Source: Stomorhina lunata (lineage: Eukaryota > Arthropoda > Insecta > Diptera > Rhiniidae). Taken from it: a stretch of DNA of 64,000 nt. A program made the translations under genes and the position numbers. Every line of letters starts with the position of its first letter. The stretch's first letter is position 1. Below are positions 46,834 through 58,500 of this stretch, one piece after another. The stretch is taken from positions 127,387,983 through 127,451,982 of the forward strand of contig OW121742.1 in NCBI GenBank assembly GCA_933228675.1. The letters are read 5' to 3'. The notes below the pieces were generated by a model. It was not told the DNA's origin. It saw only the letters and a list, made by a program, of their open reading frames with translations, and ran no database searches.

Positions 46834-46839
46834 ATAAAA
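46834..46839 (+). terminator. Candidate polyadenylation signal of grim
   Basis: AATAAA 266 bases after the stop and 37 after the miR-2 site, followed by a T-rich stretch. Another AATAAA-type hexamer lies near 46986. Confidence 0.5.
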
Positions 46840-46859
46840 TGGATTTATTTTTGTAAATC

Positions 46860-47635
46860 TTTTTTAAAAAATATTTTTATAAATAATTTTCCTTAAACAA
46901 AATTTAAAAAAAGAAATAACAGCTAAAAAGTGATTGTATTTTTTTTATATAAAAATTTTTAAAGGAAAATTTATTTTTTTTTTTAAATAAAACTTTTTTG
47001 GAAAATTTTGTAATTTTTATTTTTTTATTTCTATCAAAGAAAAACTAAAATTTATTAAAGACAGAAGATGCCTAGTAAAAATAATTGTAAGTGAAAGGTT
47101 TCGTTAGAAAGGAAAAAAATGGAAATATTTGAAAAAATATTTTTTTTTCTTAACTTACTCTAAAATTAAATTTAATATTAAAATTTTAAGCAAAACATTT
47201 ATTACCAAAATTAACTAAATTAAATAAAAATAAACTTTTTTGAAAAAAATTTTGAAACTTAAAAAAATTGGCTGCATTTTTTATTTGTTTGTGAAAAGAA
47301 AATTAATTGGTGAGAATTTTGAAAATTATTTGTTTTGTATTTTTTTATAAATTTTATTAGTCATTTCTTTTTGACTTAATCAATTTTTTTAGTTGATACA
47401 GAATATGAAGAATTCTTAGATTTTTATAATAATTTCTTAGAATATTTTTGTTTAAAAAAAATTTTTGTTGTTACATATTTAGTTCTAAATGATCTTATAT
47501 AGAATTTCATTTATTTCCCATCTTATTTGCAATTGAATTTAGCTAAAAATTATATTTATGTTGCAATTGAAAGTTCATTTAAAAATTTCATTCTTAATTC
47601 AATTCACATTTACATCAAATTTAACTACAAAAATA
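46860..47635. other. AT-rich region downstream of grim
   Basis: Homopolymer-rich, possibly extended 3' UTR if the first polyadenylation signal is skipped. No other feature. Confidence 0.5.
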
Positions 47636-47639
47636 ACTT

Positions 47640-48790
47640 TTTTTTTTTTGAAAAATCACAAAAATTTTAATTTTTTGTTTGCAAAATATTTTTTTTATTT
47701 ATTTCCAAAACGACTGCTCTGATTTAAAAAAATAATTGGTGCTCCTGAGTGATAATTTTGTTGTCGAATTTCGATTTTTTTACTTAGTTCCAGAAAATAA
47801 ATACTTTTCGAGTTGCTCGAATATTTATTGCGCAACCTCCTCATTTTTTCATAACGCTTTATCTAGAAAACCAGAGCTAGCCTAAAAAAACCGGTTACCA
47901 CCATTGAATTCAGCAGACTCATTTCTAATTTCAATCGCAATTACTTCAATTTAATTGAAAATTCATTAACAAAAATTATTTTTTTTTTTTTGAAAAATCT
48001 CAAAAATTTCAATTTTCAAAAATATTTTTTTTGCAAACAAAAAAATTGATTTCCTAAGCGGCTGCTCGGATTTCAAAAAATAGTTAATGTTCCTGAAAGT
48101 AATTTTGTTGTCCAATTTCGGTTTTTTTACTTAGTTCCAGAAACTAAATACTTTTCGAGTTGCTCGAATATTTATTGCGCAACCTCCTCAATTTTTAATA
48201 ACGCTTTATCTCGAAAACCAGAGCTAGCCTAAAAAAACCGGTTACCACCATTGAATTCAGCACACTCATTTCTAATTTCAATCGCAATTATTTCAATTTA
48301 ATTGAAAATCCAATTACGAAATTATTTTTTTTTTTTTTTTTTGAAAAATCTCAAAAATTTCAATTTTCAAAAATATTTTTTTTGCAAACAAAAAAATTTA
48401 TCTCCTAAACGGCTGTTGTCGAATTTCGGTTTTTGTACTTAGTTCCAGAAAATAAATACTTTTCGAGTTGCTCGAATATTTATTTAGCAACCTCCTCAAT
48501 TTTTTAATTTTCAAAAAAAAAAATTTTTTTGGAAACAAAAAAATGTATTTTTAAAATGACTGCCGGGATTAAAAAAAATAATTAGCGTTCCTGAATAATA
48601 ATTTTGTTGTCGAATTTCGGTTTTTTTACCTAGTTCCTGAAAATAAATACTTTTCGAGTTGCTCCAATATTTATTGAGCAACCTCCTCAATTTTTTATAA
48701 CGAAACCTCCTCAATTTATATCTCGAAAACCAGAGCTAGCCTAAAAAACGGTTAGCACCATTGAATTCAGCATACTCGAATTATCTTTAC
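47640..48790 (+). repeat. Tandem repeat, unit about 347 bp, 3-4 copies
   Basis: Marker ACTTAGTTCCAGAAAATAAA occurs near 47782, 48129, 48437 and 48628, and CACCATTGAATTCAGCA near 47898, 48245 and 48757. The first two units are full length (347 bp apart); the third and fourth carry internal deletions. Each unit also has CTTTTCGAGTTGCTCGAATA and CGAAAACCAGAGCTAGCCTA. Satellite or element-derived; identity unknown. Confidence 0.9.
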
Positions 48791-48869
48791 TCACTAAGTC
48801 TCCCTTTTGCCGGTTTTTTTTTTTTTTTTTTTTTTTGAATCAAAAGGCAGAATATTCCATTCAAGCTAT

Positions 48870-49170
48870 AATAGCTTTATGAGAGTGACCGCGAGTTATA
48901 TGAGATGTCAAATTATTTTTGTAGAACACTACAACTTTTTCTATTTATTCATTCCCTTAAAAGCACGAAACAAACAGCCATCGTCTTTTTTGATCGATAT
49001 ATCTTTTGAAATGCTCTATTCGTCTTTTCCATGATCTCATTGCTGTATACAACCCACTTTTTGTTCTCGGAATGATGAGCTCACCAAAATATATCATTTT
49101 TGTCACGTTTCAGGAGTATTTTAAAGACGTCAACGTCAATCGATGTTCTCGAATACTAATCCCTGGCCTT
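48870..49170 (-). pseudogene. Probable mariner transposase relic
   Basis: On the - strand, between about 49130 and 48930, the text reads L-L-K-R-D-K-N-D-I-F-W and then E-N-K-K-W-V-V-Y-S-N, resembling the mariner segment around the first catalytic aspartate (KNDPFL...TGDEKWVxYxN). The aspartate-bearing GD is lost, and stops and frameshifts surround it. Weak evidence; limits approximate. Confidence 0.45.
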
Positions 49171-49344
49171 TCAGGTGATCATAAATTGCAGCATTTGATA
49201 AATTTTACCTCTCACCGATTTGTGTTTGCCTTTGTCGTATGTTTAAAAAGTTTAAACTACTTTCCGAAAAAATGCCGGATTGAAACTTTGCAAACAAGAC
49301 TTGATACTGGCCTACTGTTCATAAATATTCTCCACATATGTATG

Positions 49345-50620
49345 TAATTACATAGTTAATATTTTTCCCGATTTATACAACATTTTTTCTATCTTTTCTA
49401 TGTTAAAAAAATCCGAGTTAGAATGAAAATGTAAACAACGTATAACTTTCATAAACTAAATGAGAATTATAAAGCATTAACGTAAAGAACTTCAAACGTA
49501 AACATTAGCATGTTTGCTTGTATTCATTTGTACTTAGAATTTGCTTAATTTTTTTGAAATTATTTTCTTAAATTTTCCTCTCACCAAGTTTTGTTTAAAA
49601 CGAGATATTTACTTTCTATCGCAAAATTTTGAATATCTAAAAAAAAATGTTATACTACCTAAAGTCATACTTACTCATTACTATATATTAAATAAATACT
49701 GAATATTTTATAATAAAAAGCTAAAGTCACATAAGAGTAAATATTTAAAAAAATGAAATAAAAAATTCAATAATTTGTAGTGTCAATTTAAGCAAAATTT
49801 CTTTAATTTTCAAATATTTAATAAATGTGACAAATAGCTTACCCCCACAAATACAACTCTGTAAACGTAACGTACAAGATTTATAGATATTGAAAAATAC
49901 TAATATAAAACAAAATACAAATCAACTTAATCGTAACTTAAGAGCAGCTATAAATTTATTTTCATAAAATAAAAATGGATATTACAAAAGTCAACTAAAG
50001 CTGAGTTCATTTACATCTGCGGCAGTTTGGGGGCAACTAAACATAACCTCAATGCTTTATATATGAACTAGGCCCAATCAAGACCAGCCACTTTAACTAA
50101 CATAAAATTGTATAACTAACAAAAAATATTGTACAAACTATATTTTAAGTAAAAATTAAATTATTCTATAAATTGAAATAAACTAAAGAAAATCATAAAC
50201 TACTCGTATAAATATTTAATCCTACCGAATGCAAAATATAAAACTTGTAAAAGGCACTTTTAAATAACTAATGTATGTATGTTTTAATTTAAATATGAAA
50301 AACATTTTAAGATTTTTTGATACAATTGTAAAAAGACGAAGTATTTTTAATAAATTACTCAAATCAGAAAATGTGAATGTGTTTTAATTTTTCGCTTAAT
50401 TCCAATGGGGTTTCCTTTATATGTGATATTGAAACAGTCTTACTCAAAGTCCCCGCCCACGGGCAGTTATACATTTTTACACTTGTACAATTTTCACACA
50501 CAGATATTATAACAGAACATATATAAATTATTATCTTATGACCATTTAAGATAAATGAATACGCAAACAATAAAAATTGTCAAATTTAATACAATATTAA
50601 TCCATATGAGATCCTAAAGC
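49345..50620. other. Intergenic, nothing identified
   Basis: AT-rich, no supported feature. Confidence 0.5.
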
Positions 50621-50628
50621 GTTTAATC

Positions 50629-50757
50629 ATGGATTTTGAGAGCAACGCCTTCAACGTGTCTTTATTGTCAAAGGTAAGCGCTATAGGTCAATGTTTGGAT
50701 GCTTTGGATACCCACTACATGTGGTTTCAACAGATCGGCACTACGACCCACATAGCT
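50629..50757 (+). pseudogene. Fragment of a second mariner/Tc1-like transposase
   Basis: On the + strand, 50719-50756 reads Y-M-W-F-Q-Q-I-G-T-T-T-H, matching the second-aspartate block MWFQQDGATxHT of one insect Tc1/mariner group, with the catalytic D changed to I. It abuts head-on with the - strand mariner relic. Confidence 0.6.
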
Positions 50758-51320
50758 AATGCTCCAAAGTGGCATTGGGCACAAGGTATAGACATCTTTC
50801 GAGAAGGTAATGTGAGACTAAGATTGTGCGATTAAATCGCGAAGCAAATTTATCCAAGATGTGTGTCCTGGCATTGTCGTTATGAAATATAATATCTTTA
50901 CCTTTGACTAATTCTGGCCAATTAATTCGAATTTTCTGCTGACAGTAGAGAGTTGAAATGATCTCGAGATGTGCCAAAACTTCATAGTAGACGATTCGAT
51001 TCCAATCGCACCAAACACATATTGTATGTGTTATTGCATCGCTCTCGTCCATGATCATTTGCATATTAAATACCCATGTCTATGGCATTTTTCATCGCCC
51101 GTTATCAATCTTTTAAGAAATGGATCAACTATGTTTCGATTTAAGCAAATATCGCGAAATCAATTCATTTGACACTGAAATATATAGATTTTTTTTAATA
51201 GAAAGCCCTTTTTAAAATATTGCAAACTACTAAATTTATAGACTTTTTCAACGAGGGCTCATTACATTCAAATTTCTACCACGAAAGCTTCCAAACCACT
51301 TACGCAAGGTATGATCTTTT
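50757..51320 (-). pseudogene. Mariner transposase relic
   Basis: Reading the - strand from 51310: W-F-G-S-F-R-G-R-N-L-N-V resembles the WFxxFRxGNxxV segment after the helix-turn-helix; near 51130-51090 is D-P-F-L-K-R-L-I-T-G-D-E-K with the first catalytic D; then V-W-C-D-W-N-R-I-V-Y-Y-E-V-L, and H-N-D-N-A-R-T-H near 50885 with the second catalytic D. Order and spacing fit mariner (DD34D). Large internal losses and stops make it dead. The last catalytic D region is unclear. No inverted repeats recognised. Confidence 0.8.
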
Positions 51321-51340
51321 ATAAATGGTTTGTTAAGTGG

Positions 51341-51706
51341 GGGCCCTAATGCCACCAGATGCAAAAAAAAAACAGAAAATACTTTTAGATCAGACCTATC
51401 CAAAAACACATTCATTAAAATATGCATTTGTGGTAAACATCTTTGAAAGCTCTTACGGTCAGTGTTGCCAGATTTACATTTTTCTTCATCCTCCAAATAA
51501 TCGAGCAAAAAAATCCATTCTGGCTTTGAAAAGATCACTGACATTGCAAAGACAATTTTACGTTGGTGCGACCGGTACAAACGTAGAGTGAAAGCTCTTT
51601 TATAAAAGTTCGCACATTGTTCAGTACTGGACGGCTCCGTTTTAGATTATCCAATATAAGCAGTGGCCCTAATGCCATCTATTGGCAAATAATGGAAAAT
51701 ACTTTG
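51341..51706 (+). repeat. Pair of direct repeats about 323 bp apart
   Basis: GGGCCCTAATGCCACCAGATGC...GAAAATACTTT at 51341 and TGGCCCTAATGCCATCTATTGGC...GAAAATACTTT at 51663 are related. Between them lies unclassified sequence. May be a duplicated element end. Confidence 0.5.
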
Positions 51707-51894
51707 TAGCTTATACATTTCAAAGCATAGTTTTATTTACAATTAAACTTCAGATTAGCAGCTCGATTAACTTATCAATACAAATTTAATGCAATTAACA
51801 ATTATATCCGAAATTAGACTCAATTCATAACTAAATTCGCAATTTATTTTTTTTAAGTTTTTAAAACAAAGTTTTTCGATATTTTTCAATGTGT

Positions 51895-52090
51895 TACATC
51901 AATATAAAAAAATTTGATATAAAAATTATATCAATATAAAATTTTTTATAAAAAGTTTTTAGTAGAAAATTTTTTGAAGAAAAATTCTGATAAAATATTT
52001 TTGGAAGAAAAATTTTGGTAAAATATTTTTTGAAGAAAAATTTTTGATTTTAAATTTTTCCTTTAAAGTTTGCCCGTAAAATCTTTTTTT
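51895..52090 (+). repeat. Degenerate AT minisatellite
   Basis: Units like TTTTTGAAGAAAAATTTTTGATAAAATA, related to the longer arrays. Confidence 0.65.
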
Positions 52091-52109
52091 ATATAAGAGA
52101 AGAAAGATA

Positions 52110-52380
52110 TAAAATGTTTGTGTTTTGTTCTATCGATAATCTGAGCTGTTACCTATGATTTACAAACATAACTCGTATTGATTGTGTTTGTAAAATAGGT
52201 AATAATGCGAGGTTTTCGATGTGTCTAAAAATGGGAATACTCCGCCTTAATAGATCGCCTAACCAACTATTGAAATGCGTCGAGGAATTGGTTAAACCCA
52301 CAAACATTATTTGGCTTTTATCAATAAATTGTCTGTTACATTAATAAATAAATTTAACAGATCGAGATCAAATGCAATAT
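52110..52380 (+). repeat. Foldback element, copy 2 (left arm missing)
   Basis: Matches the interior and right arm of 11915-12263: AATGCGAGGTTTTCGAT, GCGTCGAGGAAT, TTTTATCAATAAATTG, CTGTTACATTAATAAATAAA, GATCAAATGCAA. The left arm is not recognisable, so the copy is truncated and divergent. Confidence 0.85.
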
Positions 52381-52390
52381 TTATATGACA

Positions 52391-53200
52391 AATTTTTATA
52401 CCCTTCACACCCATAGGTGCAAAAGGTATATTTGGTTTGTGCTGATGTTTGTAACGCATAGAAATATTGGTCTAAGACCCACCTTTTAGTATACCAATCG
52501 ACTAAGAGTCTGTCCTGAGTTATTTTAACGATGTCCGTCTGTCCGGCTGGCTGGCTGGCCGGTTATCCATGTAAGCTTGTTATCATTCTACAGTTCCTAA
52601 CTTTAAAAATAATTTGATGACTCATGTTTTGTTCCAAGGACGATCCCAATACTTTTTAGACGAAATCCGATTACTTTTTCGGGGACCTCCCATAGGGATG
52701 TCTTCCCGGAATAGAGCTTTTGGTCCTTCACAGCCACAAATTAAGTTGTATTTTAGTAATATTCAGCAAAAATATTGCTTATGATAAACTTAATCAGTGT
52801 ACCTAGTTTTGTAGAAATCGGCCCATATTTGACCATGCCTCCCATACAAGACACATTCTCAAAAGACGTTTATATATACATAAAAGCCCAAAAACGTTTA
52901 TAACTCTAAAGATAAATGTATTTAATCACTAAAACTTTGCATAGATAAATATTTTGTAAATATTAACCAATAACCAACAGTTGGTAACAATCGGTCCATA
53001 ATTGACCCTTGCTCCCATATCAGGCCCTTAGCCGGAAATCACATAAATCTCGAAATTATAAAAGAATAGCACTTATTATATGTATGTATGTCTCTTAGAA
53101 TTAAGGAAACTTGTTAAATTGTTAGTCTACATTTGACCCTAGTAGTGAAAGGTATGATATAGTCGGGCTTGGCCGACTATAGCTTTTCTTGTTGGTTTAT
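52391..53200 (+). repeat. Dispersed repeat family R, copy 3 (most complete)
   Basis: Begins TATACCCTTCACACCCATAG and ends near GTCGGGCTTGGCCGACTATAGC, with GTAACGCATAGAAATA and AGACCCACCTTTTAGTATAC shared with copy 1. The end block is a small palindrome (GTCGGGCTTGGCCGAC). No ORF. Confidence 0.8.
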
Positions 53201-53209
53201 TTTAAATAC

Positions 53210-55185
53210 CGACCTCGCAAAGTGATTGCAACTAAATTTATATACCTATTACAGAACTTCCATAAAGTTCAATTTTCTAACATTTGTTAATTTTCTTATT
53301 TTCCTTATCTTTTTCTCTTCTTCAATCCATAATCTAGTGCTTTCATGCAGTTTAGCCAATTATCAGACATCATTTCATCAGTATCACTTAAAATTTTAAA
53401 TTAATATTTTTAATACATTAAAGTCTCTTTTGAACTATTAAAAAAATTTATATTTTAAAAATCTCTTAACAAAACTGTCAAGCTTTAATTAATGAACATT
53501 TGTTAAATATCCTTTTAAAACATTTTAAATCCTTTCAATTTTCTACTTAGTGATAAACCAAATTCACCTAAACATAATTCTAAAGCTAATTTTCCCTTTT
53601 AAACTTTGTCAACTCTAACCCTTTGTTCCAAAATTATTAAGAGCCTTAGAAATAAATATTTTAAAAACCACAAAACAAATAGAAGTAGCTCGAAATAAAA
53701 TAGATAGACATCAAAGACCAATATGTCATCACAATTAAACTTTAACAAATTTCTACAAAGTCATGCCTCAGACAATGAAATCATATTTTTTGGAAAAACA
53801 AAAATAAAAATATGAAAACCAACAAACTTAAAAGACTAAAAATGAATTCAATGAATGAGTAAATGACTGAATGAATCTAAAGGGTTAAATTCGTTTTAAA
53901 AGGTTACGGTTAAATACCATTTGTTTAACCACAATCATATAATGTTAAGTCATCATAACTTTTTCTTCCTTTACAATTTTGGTTGCCAGGCAAAAGTCAA
54001 AGACAATAGAAAACAGGACGAATGGGACAGATATTCGCTTTTTAGATTAAAAATCAACACCCCACTCACCACGAGTCTTTCAATGGTGGCAGAGGTGGTG
54101 CAACACCAATTACATTGAACACAAAAAAAGCTTTCAAGTCTAAATGATTTCGTTACAAATTTTAGAACAAATAGAATAGAAGAAACTAATAAACCAAACA
54201 TCTGTGACAAATGATCTATTTGAAAAGATAACACCAACAGCAAAAATGAAACTTATGACAAACAAAATTTCATTTTTTGGCTGCCTAATAAAATTTTATG
54301 AAAATAATTATGCAAACATTTCATACTTTCGGTTATACAAGCGCTAATTTGTTTGTTATCTTCATTACAAAATCGGAAACACAAAAATTTTGGTTAAATT
54401 TAATTGTGAGTCCTTTATTACCTTAATACGAGTTAGTGTTCACTAAATGCACCCTTAAACTTACAATTACTTTCAAAACCAAAAAATCCCAAAAGAGTGT
54501 TAGATTTATTGGTCAAGATATGAAAAGGAAAATTATAGTCTCTAAATATGTCGCGACTTTTGGTTACTCCTGGTCAGTTGTTATTTTGCTAACCAAAGTG
54601 AGGAATTTTTAACGCCTTTCTATAATTTTTTTCAACAAATTTTTTCCTAAACGTTTTAAACTTTAGAAAAGGTTTTATTATTTTTTTCCACAATTATTTT
54701 TAAATGCTTGTAATTGTCCCCAAGAAATTAGCTCTAACATATGCAAGGACATTAATTAAATTTTATGGTAACAGTTGTTGTTCTCTGGTCACAATCAAAT
54801 TAGCGATAAGGATTTTTTCGTAATTTTTGTAATTGTTTCAGTTTTTTAAAAATGACAGATTTAAAGTTATGAAACGGAAGGCGTAATAGACATTTGGAAA
54901 AAGTGGGTGGCGCCCAATATTTGACCACAAATGTTAGCCTAATGTGACAATTAAATTATAAATTAAAGTCAAAAGTGATTTAATTAAAGGGAAGAAATAT
55001 GGTTTTATTTAATTGTTAGTTAGAGGTCCTTTTATGAAATTGGTAATAATCTGCTAATTCTCAAAATTTAACTTTAATATTTTTTATATTGTATGAAGTC
55101 TAGGGAAGTAGAATGTCCCTAAGAAAGTAGGTTTTTTTTTTAAAAATATTGGTCCTTTAAGATCAATTTTATTTAAGTGTTATAT
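53210..55185. other. Intergenic, nothing identified
   Basis: AT-rich, no supported gene or repeat. Confidence 0.5.
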
Positions 55186-55189
55186 GGCC

Positions 55190-55260
55190 ACGGGTCGGCG
55201 TAAAGAGACAAAACAAAAAATTTGTCGGCAGAGTTGCCACTTTTTTTATAGAAAATTTTT
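55190..55260 (+). repeat. Dispersed repeat family F, copy 3, and start of AT array
   Basis: CACGGGTCGGCGTAAAGAGA and GTCGGCAGAGTTGCCACTTT match 11625. The AT array that follows is cut by the LTR element and continues at 60700. Confidence 0.8.
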
Positions 55261-55264
55261 ATAT

Positions 55265-55454
55265 TGTAGTGGTCTTTGATATGGCAACACTCCAAACCCA
55301 GAAATTCCAACTATGATTACTTCTAAATACAACCCTATGTAAAATATTATGGCGATACTTTTTAATTTCCGCGTCTGAGCACTTTACTTTATATTTGATA
55401 CAGCTTTGTGAAACATCGTGCTAAATAAAGAAAAGAATAAATTTACATACTACA
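55265..55454 (+). repeat. 5' LTR of single-ORF Gypsy element
   Basis: 190 bp, short for the superfamily. AATAAA near its 3' end (CTAAATAAAG). The expected TGG primer site does not abut it; the nearest candidate, TGGGGTG at 55464-55470, lies 9 bases beyond. Confidence 0.95.
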
Positions 55455-55519
55455 CATCAGATGTGGGGTGCATAAAAAATTTATAATTAAAAAAAAAACA
55501 ATATTTTAAACTTTGCCAA

Positions 55520-58500
55520 ATGGATTTGCGGCCGGGTCGCCAACATTTAATTAAAGCGTTGACGGATTCTGGTGTTGAGTTCCCGGAGTCTGCGACGTTG
55601 ACCCAGTTAAGAAGTCTGTATGCGGTAGCAATTGCTGGTAAGGATGATGCATCGGAAAATGATGATGCCGCTTCGTCCTCTAATAGTCTCAAAAAAGCTG
55701 CTATTGAAGAAGCAAACGGCACACAAAGCGGTACTGAGTTATTTGAAAATTTCAGCCCCGATGCTAAGGAACCGGGTGCTATCACTCCTGCTGCCACGAC
55801 GCGGGACGCCATTTTGTCTGCCGCCATGTTGTCAAACGCCATATTGGCTGATGGCAAGACGCCTCCTACTACCTTTCGTTCTATCATGCCGTCCATTAGC
55901 GTGCCTTCTGTTAATTTACCTGCTGCCACGATGCCTCCTACTACCGTGACTTTTTCTACTGCGCCTGCTGTTAAAGTGCCTTCAGTTACCGTGCCTGCTG
56001 CTACAAGTACTGTGCCTTCTGCCATTTTTGCTGCTGCATTGATGTCTGGTGTTAATGTGCCTGTCGGAAATGAAGCTTCCACTAGTCCTTTACCTCCCAC
56101 TCAGCCGACGAACACATGTACTCATTTTGTCAACAAGCCTGCGGGTTTTCCCACAAATAATGTGCCAACTGAAAACCAGTCACTGCCTCAGGTGGCCGCC
56201 GGATTTGCGGAAGAAGAGCAATTGAAAAGGCTTCAATTACAATTTGAAATACTAAAACTGCAACAACAAATCCGTGCGTTAGAGGGTGGAGGCACAATGG
56301 TGAGTACACGTCGTATTGATTTGATGGAGTTAGATGCGGCGGTGCCATTGTTTAGTGGAGACGATCCGTATGACGTCGTTAAGTGGCTTACGGTGTTCGA
56401 TGATTACACAAGCACATGCGGCTACTCCAATAAAGAAAAATGTGTTGCGATTCGCAGACGTCTGGCCGGCACCGCTAAGCAACACGTTATGAATCTAGGC
56501 CTAGTGGGTTATGACGAATTAAGGGAGAGCCTATACACTGTCTTTAAAAGATCTGTAACTCGTCAAGAAATATATCGACAGTTGCGTGCGAGATCCCTGA
56601 AACCGAATGAGTCATGCCTAAGCTACCTAGTATCTATGCAGGCAATTGCGGCACAGATGGAGATCGACGAACAAGAGTTGGTAGACCTAGTGATTGACGG
56701 GATACCAGACCGCTCAACCGACATTGCTCGGCTATATGGCGCCAGGTCAATTAAGGAGTTGATTAGCCGCATGGATAGCTACGAGCAAAGACGACAGGCA
56801 CGAATGGGTGCGATGAAGACTGCCAGCTATTCCAAGGAAAAAACTGTCAACAACAACAATGGTATGCCTAGCGAAGTGAATGTGGCGGAAATACGGTGCT
56901 ACAATTGTTCAGAGTTTGGGCATTTCCAAAGCAAATGCCCAAAACCTAAGCGACCTCCTAATTCCTGTTTTATTTGTGCGGAGGTTGGCCATTTTCGGCG
57001 AGACTGTCCTAAGAAAAAAGGGGTGATTGCCGGAATACGTAGAGCTGATGCTGAGGAAGATGTTGGAGCTTTCCGGATGGTAAGTGTTGCTTTTGTTAAG
57101 GGAGGTAAGCGCACAAAAATAACAAATTTTCTTTCTTTATTTGACACGGGTAGCCCCATTAGTTGCGTCAAGAAATCGCTGGTACCCTTCGCCCTAGAAG
57201 AGAGTAGAATGCTAACACCATACCGCGGTGTCGGAAAAAATATAATTAGTTCTTTTGGTCAAGTTGAATGTGAAGTTTTTTATAAAAATAAAATAATAAA
57301 ACATACCCTTATTATTTTACCGGATGATGAAGCGGTGGTACCAGTATTGATTGGACGTGATCTTTTGGCCAAATTAAATTTACGATTATGTCAAATAAAA
57401 TTGAAATATAATAAAATTGATCTCAATAAAATTAATTTAAAAAGTAAAGGAAAACCAAAAGAAAAAGTTATTAGTGCGCTTGTGTCACTTGAATTGTATA
57501 GGGTTTCCAACGATATTGCAGGGGTTCCAAGTTCGAATGAAAATAATATTGGTAATGACGGATTACCAACAAAGAATATATACGAGACTAAGAATATAAA
57601 AGGAAACTCAAACGAAGTTGTGCCAATTGTTTCTGGAGAAGAAGGGGCAGTTTACGGTTATGAAAGATTAGGTGTTTTTGGTAGCAATGAGGAATTTGGG
57701 GAATTATTGAATGTCGTGTGTGTAGTTGAGGATGAGGAAACAATAGATATTGATTGTAGTCTGGATCAGTCAGACAGTTTAAGACTGAGGTCTGTGGTAG
57801 TGAATAATTATTTAGAGAAGGTGAAAAGTGTTTTGAAGCCATCTGATTATTGTATGCGAATGACATTATCTAATGATGTGCCATTATTTTGTGGACCTAG
57901 ACGCCTGTCGTATCGTGAAAAGTGTGAAGTGAAAAACAAATTAGACGAACTTTTAAGAGCGGGGATAATTCGTCCAAGTGATTCACCTTATGCTTCACCA
58001 ATCGTTTTAGTAAAGAAAAAGAACGGAGATCTGAGAATGTGTGTTGATTACCGTTCAATAAATAGGGTGACATTGAAAGACAATTACCCTATGCCGTTAA
58101 TAGAAGATTGCCTCGACTATTTCGGTAATAAAAATTATTTTTCGACCTTGGATATGAAGAACGGCTTCCACCAAATACCAATGCATGAAGACTCTATTAA
58201 ATACACCGCGTTTGTGACTCCATTAGGGCAATTTGAATACTGCTATATGCCGTTTGGGTTAAAAAATGCAGGGGCCGTATTTCAGCGCTATATAAATAAG
58301 ACTTTGAGGGAATTTATCGATGCAGGAAAAATAGTGGTATATTTAGATGATGTTAGCATAGCCACAGAAACTTTTGAGGAACATTTAGAAGTATTAGCTG
58401 ATGTATTACGTGTTTTAAGACAAAATGGGCTAGAATTAAATCTTGAAAAATGTAAATTCGCATATAAGGAACTAGATTATCTGGGATATAGGGTGAACAG

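Noticed and set aside
55450..56100. 216-codon - strand ORF over the gag N-terminus
   Set aside because: Antisense shadow of the GC-rich Ala/Pro/Thr segment of gag-pol; overlaps the LTR.
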